Assembly: GCA_020638905.1 (NCBI GenBank)
Contig: JACKHP010000006.1
Span: 62,001-126,000, forward strand
Direction: 5' to 3'
Source: Planctomycetota bacterium
GTDB taxonomy: Bacteria; Planctomycetota; B15-G4
Length of the DNA: 64,000 nt
Shown: piece by piece, positions 26,440-37,000 of the stretch
Position numbering within the stretch: the stretch's first letter is position 1
Layout of the letters: each line of letters begins with the position of its first letter
Translations under genes and position numbers: made by a program
Notes under the pieces: generated by a model
What the model saw: the letters and a program-made list of their open reading frames with translations, nothing else
Told to the model about the DNA's origin: nothing
The model's database searches: none

Positions 26440-27633
26440 TCACTCGGCCGGCGGATCCGGCTCGCACAGCACGAGCACCACGAGCAGCGGGAACCCCACC
26501 GACTTCGCCGCGCGCGGAACCTCGCGCGCGAAGGCCTCGTCGGGCGCGCGTTCGATCACGTCGTCGAGCCGCAGTCCGGCGCGCAGCGCGGCCATCACGA
26601 AGTCGCCGATCGAGTGCGCCACGCTCCCGGGATGCACCGTCTCGCCGCTCGTCGGGTCGTCGAAGTGCGCCCACGTCCCGCGCAGGAAGCAGGCCGGGTG
26701 CATGCCCGAGACCACCGCCCGTCCGCCGGGGACGAGCACGCGCGCGATCTCGGCGAAGAACGCCGACAGGTCGTGCACGTGCTCGAGCACGAGGCCGCTC
26801 ACCACGCGCTCGAACGACGCGTCGGCGAACGGCAACGGACGGCGCAGGTCGTGCTCGACGAAGCGCACCGCGTGGGCACCGGACTTCGCGCGCGCGGCCG
26901 CGAGCATCCCCGGCGAGAAGTCGAGCGCGGTGACGTGCGCACCGCGCGCGGCGAGGCGCAGCGCCCAGCGTCCGGTGCCGCAGCCGAGGTCGAGCAGCGT
27001 GCGTCCGGAGACGTCGCCCAGCGCCGCCTCGACCACCGGTTGCTCGAGGGCCACGAGCGGGTTGCCGTCGTGATCGTAGACCGCCGCCCAGCGGTCGTAT
27101 CCCGCGCGCACGCCCGACAGGTCGCCGGACGGCGCGGGCGCGTCGAGCGGGCAGGCCATCTCGAGCTCGCGCTCGCCGTCGCGCGCGCGCACGAAGCCGT
27201 CGCCGGTGAGCCGGAAGCCGCAGCGTTCGTAGCAGCGCCGCGCGCGCAGGTTGTCGGCGCCGACGTGCAGGCGCAGCGCACGCCGTCCTTCGGCGCGAGC
27301 CTGCGCGAGGGCGGCGTGCACGAGCGCGTCCGCGGCGCCCGTCCCGCGCAGCTCGGGCGCGACCCACATCGCCATCAGGAACGCCGAGCCCTCGCGCTCG
27401 TCGTCCGGGACGCAGGCGCACAGGCCGCGCAGCGCGCCGTCGTGCTCGAGCGCGAAGTTCGCGGCGCGCGCGAGGCGTCCGGTCCACGCGTCGGGTGGCA
27501 GGACGAGTTCCTCGGCGAGCGTACGCTCGAACGCGTCGGGCGCGTCGGCCAGCGCCGCGAGGCGCGCGGCGCGGAAGACGTCCTCGTCGCCGGGGACGAG
27601 GCGGCGCACGACGAACGACGACGGCCCGCTCAC
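26440..27633 (-). CDS. fusion of GNAT acetyltransferase and class I SAM methyltransferase
   Basis: 397 residues with two domains. Residues about 1-165 are GNAT-like: FVVRRLVPGDEDVFRAARLAAL at the start, SAFLMAMWVAPELRGTGAADALV as the acetyl-CoA binding region and NLRARRCYERCGFRLTGDG near the end. Residues about 180-397 are a class I methyltransferase: GYDRWAAVYDHDGNPLVALEQPVV, then motif I LLDLGCGTGRWAL, ALDFSPGML and post-I FVEHDLRRPLPFADASFERV. The substrate is unknown; both activities may modify one small molecule or protein in sequence. The GTG at 27633 overlaps the stop of the upstream ABM-like gene as GTGA, so a longer start is unlikely. No frameshift or linker scar is visible, so the fusion looks genuine. 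Confidence 0.83.
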   Translation of the reverse strand: MSGPSSFVVRRLVPGDEDVFRAARLAALADAPDAFERTLAEELVLPPDAWTGRLARAANFALEHDGALRGLCACVPDDEREGSAFLMAMWVAPELRGTGAADALVHAALAQARAEGRRALRLHVGADNLRARRCYERCGFRLTGDGFVRARDGERELEMACPLDAPAPSGDLSGVRAGYDRWAAVYDHDGNPLVALEQPVVEAALGDVSGRTLLDLGCGTGRWALRLAARGAHVTALDFSPGMLAAARAKSGAHAVRFVEHDLRRPLPFADASFERVVSGLVLEHVHDLSAFFAEIARVLVPGGRAVVSGMHPACFLRGTWAHFDDPTSGETVHPGSVAHSIGDFVMAALRAGLRLDDVIERAPDEAFAREVPRAAKSVGFPLLVVLVLCEPDPPAE

Positions 27634-27950
27634 CCCACCTGGGCCTCGAACTCCGAGAAGACCGAGCGCGCCTCGGCGAGCTCGCCCACCGGGACGAAGT
27701 CGCAGACCTCGCCGAACTCCCTCCACAACTCCTGCACCACGGGGTTGCGGTGCGCGTCCTCGACGGCCACGGGCGAGACCCACTCGAAGACCTCGACGAA
27801 CGTGCCGTCCGCCGCGCGCATGACGTGCGCGGGACGCTCGGTGATCAGACCCTCGCCGCGCAGCACCGAGGCGTGCTTGTCGACGAGCGCGGCCAGCGTC
27901 TGCGCGTGTCCGGGCTTCGGGCGGTAGCAGGCGATCACGAAACGTCCCAT
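27630..27950 (-). CDS. small dimeric alpha/beta-barrel protein (ABM-like)
   Basis: 106 residues beginning MGRFVIACYRPKPG, with a ferredoxin-like alternation of strands and helices: AALVDKHASVLRGEGLI, then VFEWVSPVAVEDAHRNPVVQELWREFGEVCDFVPV. This pattern fits antibiotic-biosynthesis-monooxygenase-like and related small dimeric barrels, which may be enzymes or stress proteins. No catalytic residue can be assigned. ATG at 27950 follows AAGGA at 6 bases; its ribosome site is inside the 3' end of the membrane protein gene. It is translationally coupled to the acetyltransferase-methyltransferase fusion, so the two probably serve one pathway. Confidence 0.7.
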   Translation of the reverse strand: MGRFVIACYRPKPGHAQTLAALVDKHASVLRGEGLITERPAHVMRAADGTFVEVFEWVSPVAVEDAHRNPVVQELWREFGEVCDFVPVGELAEARSVFSEFEAQVG

Positions 27951-28513
27951 GGCGGGTCCTTCGTCGGGCGGGGTGGTTTCTCGGCCCACGAGTCTGGGAC
28001 GAGCGGCCGCGGAGGTAAAGCGCTCGACTCAGGGGTGCCGGGTCGGCGCCTCGGCACGCGGCGCACGCGCTTGCGCGGGACGCCGCTCACGCCGCAGTAC
28101 GTCGCCCCGGCGACGAGCCCGCAGGCGGCGAAGACCACGCCCGGCAGCGGACCCTTCTCGTACGGCCCGTGGACGACGAAGAACGCCGCGATCCCGATCG
28201 CCGTCGCCCACGCGCAGACCGGCCCGACGGTCAGCCATCCCCGCGCGCGCAGCACGAACAACCCGGGAGCCCCGACGAGCGCGCTGCCGGCCCCGACGAC
28301 CCAGGTGAACAGCACGAAAGCGCCGATCAACTTCCAGCTCGGGATCGATCCCGACATGGCGGCGTCCCACGCGACGGCGCACGGGATGACCACGACGCCG
28401 GGCAGGATCGCGGCCGCGAGCAGCCCGACCCACATCGGACGACCCCGCCGCCCGCCGCTCGCCTTCGCGTGCGAGGTGACCACGACAGGACCTCGGTCTT
28501 GCTCGTCCGACAC
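27935..28513 (-). CDS. small polytopic membrane protein, unknown
   Basis: 192 residues with four hydrophobic segments (WVGLLAAAILPGVVVIPCAV; LIGAFVLFTWVVGAGSALVG; LTVGPVCAWATAIGIAAFFVV; LPGVVFAACGLVAGATYCGV) and a basic C-terminal tail (PRKRVRRVPRRRPG) that should be cytoplasmic. I recognise no family. GTG at 28513 has GGGGAG 5 bases upstream. Its last 16 bases overlap the start region of the ABM-like gene. It is divergent from tig, with a 193-base gap that must contain promoters for both directions but shows no clear -35/-10 pair. Confidence 0.6.
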   Translation of the reverse strand: MSDEQDRGPVVVTSHAKASGGRRGRPMWVGLLAAAILPGVVVIPCAVAWDAAMSGSIPSWKLIGAFVLFTWVVGAGSALVGAPGLFVLRARGWLTVGPVCAWATAIGIAAFFVVHGPYEKGPLPGVVFAACGLVAGATYCGVSGVPRKRVRRVPRRRPGTPESSALPPRPLVPDSWAEKPPRPTKDPPWDVS

Positions 28514-28706
28514 CGCGGCTCCCCGGCGTGCACGAGCGGATCGTCGAGCACGGTGGACCCCGCGCCACCCGTCACGGGACGGCCCCGCGGGATCGACGCT
28601 CGCGCCCATCATCGCCCATCGAGCGGACCCCGGCGAGCCCGCCCCTTGATCGGCCCGGCCTCTGCACGGACGATGCCGCATCGCTCCCACCGCACCGGAA
28701 ACCCTC

Positions 28707-30041
28707 ATGAGCGTCACCGTGACGGCCGATGGGCCCTGTCGCCGAACCCTCACCTTCTCGATCGAGCGCTCGGTCCTGCAGGCCGCCATCGATCAGCGCG
28801 TCGCCCAGGCGGCGTCCGGCGCGAAGCTGAAGGGCTTCCGGCCGGGCAAGGCCCCGATCGCGCTGGTCAAGAAGACCTACGGAGGCCAGGCCGCCGAGGA
28901 GGCGCGCCGGCAGGTCATGGGCCAGGCCTTCTCCGAGGCCGTCCAGGAGCACTCGCTCACGCCCGTGGGCGACCCCGAGATGAACCTCGAGAAGCTCGAG
29001 GACGACGGGACGGGCCCGTTCACCTTCGAGCTCGCGGTCGAGATCGTGCCCGAGTTCGAGCTGCAGATCCCCGAGACGATCCCGGTCACGGTCACGCTGC
29101 CGGCGATCGACGACGGCATGCTCGAGACCGAGATCCAGCGCCTGCGCGAGCAGGGCGGCACCCTCCAAGACGTGCCCGAGGGCGAGACCGTCGCCGGCGA
29201 GGACATCCTCGAGGGCACGATCGTCTACGGCGTGGGCGACGAGAGCCTCGAGCCGCAGACCGAGAAGGCCGTCTTCCTGCGCCACGACCTGCTCGACGGC
29301 ATCCGCGTCGAGGGGCTGGCGGCGCACTTCGTCGGCAAGTCGCTGGGCGACACGGTCGACGTCGAGGTCACGCTTCCCGAGCACTTCGAGCCGTCCGAGC
29401 ACGCCGGCGCGAGCGCCACGGCGCGCGTCACGATCGACCGTCTGCGGCGCATCCAGCCGGCCGAGCTCGACGCCTCGTTCTTCGAGCGCGCGGGCGTGGC
29501 CGACGAGGCCGACCTGCGCGACCGCATCCAGAAGAACCTCGAGGCGCAGCGCGAGCGCTACCGCAACCAGCTCGTCGATCGCGAGATCGACCAGGTCATG
29601 ATCGCGGCGCACGAGTTCCCGCTGCCCGAGCGGCTGCTCTCCAAGGCCATCGACCGGCGCGTCCACGAGGTCGCGCACCGCGCGATGGAGGAGGCGCATC
29701 AAGAGTCCGAGGCCGCGCACCACGCCGCCGAGGAGAAGCGCGGCGAGATCACCGAGCTGACGACCAAGGGCATGCGACTGGCGTTCGTGCTGAACCGCAT
29801 CGCCCAGGAGCAGGGCCTCACGGCCAGCCGCGAGGCGGCCGAGCAGCAGATCCGCATCCTGGCCCAGCAGCAGAACCACGATCCCGAGGCGTCCGTGCAG
29901 CACGCGCGCAGCGAGGGCTGGGTGGTCGAGGTCCAGGAGCAGCTCACGCACAACAACGCCCGCGCCTGGCTGCGCGAGCGCGCGCAGATCACAGAGCAGG
30001 CCCCCACCGAAGGCGACGGCGGCGGCGAGAGCGACGACTGA
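28707..30041 (+). CDS. tig: trigger factor, ribosome-associated chaperone
   Basis: 444 residues. It binds ribosomal protein L23 and shields nascent chains. The ribosome-binding loop is recognisable as KLKGFRPGKAPIALVKK (about residues 40-56, G-F-R-x-G-K-x-P). The middle domain has the position of the FKBP-type prolyl isomerase (EDILEGTIVYGVGDESLE ... FVGKSLGDTVDVEVTLPE), but is divergent. The C-terminal part is long and helical with many Glu, Arg and Gln (arms that bind clients). The end is acidic (EGDGGGESDD). tig-clpP-clpX in this order is a widespread bacterial arrangement and supports all three calls. The ribosome site (CCGGAA) is weak. Confidence 0.93.
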   Translation: MSVTVTADGPCRRTLTFSIERSVLQAAIDQRVAQAASGAKLKGFRPGKAPIALVKKTYGGQAAEEARRQVMGQAFSEAVQEHSLTPVGDPEMNLEKLEDDGTGPFTFELAVEIVPEFELQIPETIPVTVTLPAIDDGMLETEIQRLREQGGTLQDVPEGETVAGEDILEGTIVYGVGDESLEPQTEKAVFLRHDLLDGIRVEGLAAHFVGKSLGDTVDVEVTLPEHFEPSEHAGASATARVTIDRLRRIQPAELDASFFERAGVADEADLRDRIQKNLEAQRERYRNQLVDREIDQVMIAAHEFPLPERLLSKAIDRRVHEVAHRAMEEAHQESEAAHHAAEEKRGEITELTTKGMRLAFVLNRIAQEQGLTASREAAEQQIRILAQQQNHDPEASVQHARSEGWVVEVQEQLTHNNARAWLRERAQITEQAPTEGDGGGESDD

Positions 30042-30073
30042 GGGCCGCCGACCGGCCCGTCCAGGGAGGGACC

Positions 30074-30709
30074 ATGACCGACGACATCCATGACGGGGCG
30101 CCCCGCGCCTACTACCCGATCCCCTACGTGATCGAGAAGACGGGCCGCGGCGAGCGGGCCTACGACATCTACAGCCGCCTGCTCGAAGACCGCATCATCT
30201 TCGTCGGCACGGCCATCGACGACCACGTGGCGAACGCCGTGGTCGCGCAGCTCCTGTTCCTCGAGAAGGAGAACCGGAGCCAGGACGTGAACATGTACAT
30301 CAACTCGCCGGGTGGCTCGGTCACGGCGGGACTCGCGATCTACGACGCGATGCAGCACGTGGGCTGCGAGGTCGCGACCTTCTGCATCGGGCAGGCGGCC
30401 AGCATGGGAGCCGTGCTGCTGTGTGCCGGCACCAAGGGCAAGCGGCACATCCTGCCCCACTCCAGGGTCATGATCCACCAGCCCTGGGGCGGTGCGGGCG
30501 GCACCGCGGCCGACATCCGCATCCAGGCCGACGAGATCCTCAAGCTCAAGGGCGACCTGAACGCGATCCTGGCCCACCACACCGGCCAGGCGATCAAGAA
30601 GATCGAGAAGGACACCGATCGCGACAACTACCTCTCGGCCCAGCAGGCGGTCGAGTACGGGCTGGTCGACGAGATCATCAACCCGCTCGAGATGCCCAGG
30701 AAGAGCTGA
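30074..30709 (+). CDS. clpP: ATP-dependent Clp protease proteolytic subunit
   Basis: 211 residues, normal for ClpP. The catalytic triad is in place: Ser110 in GQAASMGAVLL, His135 in HSRVMIHQPWGG and Asp184 in TDRDNYLSAQ. The first ~20 residues form the propeptide and axial loop region (PIPYVIEKTGRGERAYDIYSRLL, with the usual Y-D-I-Y-S-R-L-L). It forms the barrel-shaped tetradecamer that degrades substrates fed by ClpX. GGGAGGG lies 3-9 bases before the ATG. It starts 32 bases after tig and precedes clpX by 103 bases, which hold a hairpin. Confidence 0.97.
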   Translation: MTDDIHDGAPRAYYPIPYVIEKTGRGERAYDIYSRLLEDRIIFVGTAIDDHVANAVVAQLLFLEKENRSQDVNMYINSPGGSVTAGLAIYDAMQHVGCEVATFCIGQAASMGAVLLCAGTKGKRHILPHSRVMIHQPWGGAGGTAADIRIQADEILKLKGDLNAILAHHTGQAIKKIEKDTDRDNYLSAQQAVEYGLVDEIINPLEMPRKS

Positions 30710-30733
30710 GCGCGTCGCGCGTCCCGCGCGCGA

Positions 30734-30760
30734 CCGGGGCCGCCCCGGCGGCGGCCCCGG
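30734..30760 (+). terminator. GC hairpin between clpP and clpX
   Basis: Perfect 11-bp stem ccggggccgcc (30734-30744) with ggcggccccgg (30750-30760) and a CCGGC loop, 24 bases after the clpP stop. There is no T-run after it. It could be a terminator that separates tig-clpP from clpX, a partial attenuator, or an mRNA-stabilising hairpin. Confidence 0.5.
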
Positions 30761-30812
30761 CGAGGTCGCGGACAGCAGCCATGGGTCGCACGAGCCGCCG
30801 AGGACGTACACT

Positions 30813-32150
<1,338 letters not shown>

Positions 32151-32155
32151 CGCCC

Positions 32156-33346
32156 ATGAGCGCGGCGCCCGGTGTCCGCGGCGCGTCCGGCGACGACGAC
32201 GCGCACGCGCAGGACGACGCGCCGCCCGCGCACGACGCACCGGGCGCCCCTGCCGACGTGCCCCGCGCCGACGTCACACCCGACGCGGCGCCGCTGCCCG
32301 CGCTGACCGACCTGCCCGTCGACGGCTACGAGGCGGCGCTCTCCGACGTCCGGGGTGCGCGCCCGTTCCACGCGCGCAACCTGCGGCGCTGGGTGCTGCA
32401 GCGCGGCGCCACCTCGTGGGACGCGATGACCGACCTCTCGAAGGCGCTGCGCGGCGAGCTCGCGCGGCGCTTCCGCATCCGCCGCGGCGAGCTGCTGCGC
32501 ACGCACGAGAGCCGCGACGGCACCGTCGGCCTGCTCACGCGCCTCGACGACGGACGCCTGATCGAGTCGGTCTCGATCCCCGACGGCGGGCGGCGCACGC
32601 TGTGCATCTCGAGCCAGGTCGGCTGCGCCGTGGCGTGCCGCTTCTGCGCGTCCGGACTCGACGGCGTCGAGCGCAACCTCTCGGCGGGCGAGATCGTCGA
32701 GCAGGTGCTCCTGGCGCGCGACCTCGACGGCGACCATCCGCTCACGAACTACGTCTTCATGGGCTCGGGCGAGCCGACGCACAACCTCGCGAACGTGCTC
32801 GCGGCGATCAGGGTCATGAACGCCGACGACGGCCTGGGCATCGGCGCGCGGCGCATCACCGTCTCGACCGTGGGACATCCCGCGGCGCTCGAGAAGCTGG
32901 CCGACGAACCGATCGCCTTCAACCTGGCGCTCTCGCTGCACGTCCCCGGCGACGACGCGCGGCGCGCGCTCATGCCGGGCCTCGGCAGCAGCGACCTCGT
33001 GGCCACGCTCGACGCCGCGCAGAAGCGCTTCGACGCGACCGGACGCCGGCTGACCGCCGAGGTCGTGCTGCTCGACCGCGTGAACGACGCCCCGGCCCAG
33101 GCCGACGAGCTCGCGCGCCTGCTGCACGGACGTCCCGTGGCGGTCAACCTGATCCCCTGGAACCCGGTCGACGGCGTCGAGCTGCGCGCACCGCGGCCCG
33201 AGCGCGTCGAGGCGTTCGCCGAGCGCCTGCGCAAGGCCGGCGTGACGACCACCGTACGCCGCCCGCGCGGCCGCGACGTGGGCGTGGCGTGCGGACAGCT
33301 CCGTCGCCGCGCCCAGGGCGCCGGCGGACGCCGCGACGCCCGGTGA
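32156..33346 (+). CDS. rlmN: 23S rRNA (adenine2503-C2)/tRNA methyltransferase RlmN
   Basis: 396-residue radical-SAM enzyme that methylates C2 of A2503 in 23S rRNA and A37 of some tRNAs. The 4Fe-4S cysteines form GCAVACRFC (C-x3-C-x2-C), followed by NLSAGEIVEQVL. A cysteine precedes it in RTLCISSQVGC, and the C-terminal methyl-carrying cysteine is in DVGVACGQL. NYVFMGSGEPTHNL and ITVSTVGHPAAL are further family blocks. The first ~45 residues are a low-complexity Asp/Ala/Pro extension not found in most RlmN, so the true start might lie further in; no better start codon is obvious. It follows clpX by 5 bases and may be co-transcribed. Confidence 0.92.
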   Translation: MSAAPGVRGASGDDDAHAQDDAPPAHDAPGAPADVPRADVTPDAAPLPALTDLPVDGYEAALSDVRGARPFHARNLRRWVLQRGATSWDAMTDLSKALRGELARRFRIRRGELLRTHESRDGTVGLLTRLDDGRLIESVSIPDGGRRTLCISSQVGCAVACRFCASGLDGVERNLSAGEIVEQVLLARDLDGDHPLTNYVFMGSGEPTHNLANVLAAIRVMNADDGLGIGARRITVSTVGHPAALEKLADEPIAFNLALSLHVPGDDARRALMPGLGSSDLVATLDAAQKRFDATGRRLTAEVVLLDRVNDAPAQADELARLLHGRPVAVNLIPWNPVDGVELRAPRPERVEAFAERLRKAGVTTTVRRPRGRDVGVACGQLRRRAQGAGGRRDAR

Positions 33347-33503
33347 CCTCGCCGCGTGCTGCGCAACGTCGGCGCGGCGTGCCGGTTCTGCCGGCCGTGA
33401 TCGCGCTCGTGCCGGCCGGCTTCTCGACGCTGTTCGTGTCCGATCCGGGCACTCGCACGACGCCCGGCGCGGGTCGAGACGCGCCGCCGCAGAGGCACGG
33501 GCC

Positions 33504-33965
33504 GTGACCTCCCGACGCAGCGGCGGCTGCCTCTGGACGCTGCTCGTGGGAGCCCTCGTGCTCGGCGCGTTCGCGCTGCTGCTCACGCTCGACGCCGATG
33601 CGCGGCGCGCGCTCGGCGCGCGTCCGTTCGTGCGCCTCGAGTGGAGCCTCGCGTACACGCCGGGACTCGAGGACGAGCTGCGCGACGCCCTGGCGCGCGT
33701 CCCCCACGAGCGCTTCGGCATGACGACCGACTGGGCCCGCTTCGAGGACACGCTGCGCGTGACGGTCGAGCTGCCCGGCGACGAAGGGCAGACCGACGCG
33801 CTGCGCGCCCTCGTCGAGGAACGCTTCGACCCCGCCTGGCAGGCGACCTGGCGCGGCGCGCGTCCGGTCGAGCAGAAGCCTTTGTGGGTCGGACGCGTCA
33901 CGCACCGCCTGCGGCGCATCGGCTCGCGCGTGCACCGCTGGATCGAGGGCGACGGAGGCGGCTGA
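33504..33965 (+). CDS. membrane-anchored protein of unknown function
   Basis: 153 residues: a short basic N-terminus, one hydrophobic segment (LWTLLVGALVLGAFALLLTL, about residues 10-29), then a soluble alpha/beta domain with FVRLEWSLAYTPGLEDELRDAL and VELPGDEGQTDALRALVEERF. The domain looks like a duplicated small ferredoxin-like fold, but I cannot name a family. GTG at 33504 has GAGG eight bases upstream. The 157 bases between rlmN and this gene contain no recognised element. It converges with the RND pump gene 68 bases downstream. Confidence 0.6.
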   Translation: MTSRRSGGCLWTLLVGALVLGAFALLLTLDADARRALGARPFVRLEWSLAYTPGLEDELRDALARVPHERFGMTTDWARFEDTLRVTVELPGDEGQTDALRALVEERFDPAWQATWRGARPVEQKPLWVGRVTHRLRRIGSRVHRWIEGDGGG

Positions 33966-34033
33966 GCGCGTGCCCCGGTGCGCGTGCCGCCGTGCGTCCC
34001 CGTCCCGCGCGGAGCGCGCCGGCTCGCGGCGCG

Positions 34034-37000
34034 TCAGGGCGCGCCGTCGACCCCTCCGGGGACCGGCGCCTCGCCCGGGCCCGGTGTGACGAGCCGCCGC
34101 AGGTCCTCGACGATCGTGTAGCTGACCGGCACGAGCAGCAGCGTGACGAACGTCCCGAACATCACGCCGAAGCCCAGCGAGACCGCCATCGGGATCAGGA
34201 ACTGGGCCTGCAGGCTGCGCTCGAGCAGCAGCGGCAGCAGGCCGGCGAAGGTCGTGAGCGACGTGAGCAGGATGGCCCGGAAGCGTGCGGGTCCCGCCTT
34301 GCGCACCGCCTCGTCGACGCCCATGCCGTCGCGTCGCGCCGCGTTCACGAAGTCGACCATGACCAGGCTGTCGTTCACGATCACGCCGGTCAGCGCCACG
34401 ATGCCGAACATCGACATGACCGTCAGGTCCATGCCCAGCGCGATGTGTCCCAGCACCGCGCCCACGATGCCGAACGGGATGGCCAGCATCACGATCACGG
34501 GCTGGATGTAGCTGCGGAACGGGATCGCCAGCAGCGCGAAGATCACCAGCAGCGCGATCACGAAGCCGCGCACGAGCCCCGCCACCGTGTCGGCCTGCTC
34601 GCGCTGCTCGCCCTCGAGCGTCCAGCCCAGCCCGGGGATCGTGCGCTCGAGCTCGGGCAGCACCGTGGCGCGCAGCTGCTCGATGACCGCGTTCGGTTCG
34701 GTCACCGAGAGGTCGACGTCGGCCGTCACGTTGATCGAGCGGCGCCGGTCGGCGCGTTCGATGACCGCGTCGCCACGCGCCACCTCGACGTCGGCCACGC
34801 GCGACAGCGGCGCCTCGACGCCCCCGGCCAGGCGGATGCGCATCTCGTCGACGTCGCCGAGCGAGCGCCGTCCCGACTCGGGGTAGCGCACCATGACACG
34901 CACCTCGTCGCGCCCGCGCTGGACGCGCTGCGCCTCCTCGCCGTAGAACGCCTGGCGCACCTGACGCGCGAGGTCGGCGCGCGTCACGCCCAGCGCCTCG
35001 CCCTCGGGCGTCACGTCGAAACGCAGCTCCTGCTGTCCGCCGCGGAACGAGTCGGCCACGTCGAACACGCCGGCGACGGTGCCCAGCGCGGCCTCGAGCG
35101 CCGCCGCGCCCCGGCGCAGGTCGTCGACCCGGTGGCCCGTGAGGCGCACGTGCACCGGCGAGCCGGTCGAGACCATGTTGCTCGTGAACGAGAGCTCGAC
35201 CGCGCCCGCCACCGGTCCCACGGCCTCGCGCCAGCGCCTGACGAGGTCGCGCGAGCTCGCGCTGCGCTCCTCGGCCGGGACGAGTTCGAGCATGACCTCG
35301 CCCAGGTGCGTCCCGGCGAAGCTGGCCGTGTTGCCGAAGGCCCGGCTCTGCGCGTCGCGGAAGGGCTGGTCGCCCACCGACGCCTTGACGTGCCGCACCA
35401 CGGGCTCGCCCAGCTCGCGCTCCATCTCGGCCGCGAGGTCGAGCGCGGCGCGCTCGATGCGCGCCACCTCGCGCGCGGTGTGCTCGGGCGGCGTCCCCTG
35501 CGGCAGCGTGAGGTAGGCCACGACGTTGTCGGCCTCGACCGGCGGGAAGAACAGGAAGCGGATCTTGCCGCTCGCGAACAGCGCGCCGGTCAACACGAGC
35601 ACCGAGAATCCGACGGACGCCGCGAGGTAGCGCCAGCGCAGCGCCGCGTCGAGCGTGGGGACGTAGCTGCGCCGCACGACGACGTCCAGCCCGCGCCCGA
35701 CGGCGTCCTGCACGCGCTCCCAGGCGCGCAGCGGCGCGCGCCACCAGCGCATGAGCCGCGGTCCCGTGCGGTGCTTCAGGTGCGAGAGGTGCGCCGGCAG
35801 GATGAACAGCGACTCGAGCATCGAGAAGCACAGGATCGGCACCACCACCGCCGGCATCTGGTGGATGAACTTGCCGATCACCCCGGGGATGCCGATCAGC
35901 GGCGTGAAGGCGGCGATGGTCGTGAGCACGGCGAAGACCACCGGCAGCCAGACCTCGCCCACGCCGTCGAGCACGGCGTCGAGGCCGTCCTTGCCCTCCT
36001 CGTGGTGCCGGTAGACGTTCTCGCCCACCACGATCGCGTCGTCGACCACGATGCCGAGCGCGACCAGGAAGCCGAACAGCGAGATCATGTTCACGCTGAT
36101 GTCGAGCGCCGGCATCATCCACAGCGTGCCCATGAAGGCCACGGGGATGCCGACGGTGACCCAGAACGCCAGCGAGAGCCGCAGGAACAGCGCCAGCGTC
36201 AGGAACACGAGCAGCAGTCCCGCGCGCCCGTTGCGCACGAGCAGGTCGAGGCGGCTCTCGAGGATGCGCACCTCGTCCTGGTAGATCTCGAGCGACACGC
36301 CGGGCGGCAGGTGCGCGGAGGCGTCGGCGACGTAGGCCTTGACGCGGTCGGCGATCTCGATCGCGCGCTGGTCGCCCACGCGGTAGACCTGCACCACGAG
36401 CGACGGACGACCGTCGAAGCGCGCCGACTGTCCCGTGTCCTCGAAGGCGTCGACGATGGACGCCACGTCGCCCAGCAGCAGGCGCGAGCCGTCGTCCCCG
36501 GCGCGCAGCACGACCTTCGCGAAGTCGTCGCCGGTGTACGACTGGGCCTTGGTGCGCAGCTTGATCTCGCCGCCGTCGGCCTTGACGACGCCGCCCGACA
36601 GGTCGAGCGACGAGCGCCGGATGGCCGCCACGACCTCGTCGAAGGTGAGCTGCAGGCGACGCAGCGTCTCCTCGGAGACGTCGATCGAGATCTCGTACGG
36701 CCGCGCGTCGCTGAGCTGGACGCGCGTGATGCCGGGCAGGTCGAGCAGGTCGTCGCGCACGCGCTCGGCGGCGCGCCGCAGCGGCCGCTCGCCCACGTCG
36801 CCGCTGACCGCCACGTTGAGCACCTGGTGCGTGATCTCGAACTCGCGCACCACCGGCACCTCCGACCCCTCGGGGAAGGTGTCGATGCCGTCCACGGCGT
36901 TCTTCACGTCGTCGAGCACCTCGTCGAGGTCGGCGTCGTCGGCGATCTCGATCGAGACGGTGCCCATCCCGGCCACCGCGCGGCTCGTGACCTTGTCGAC

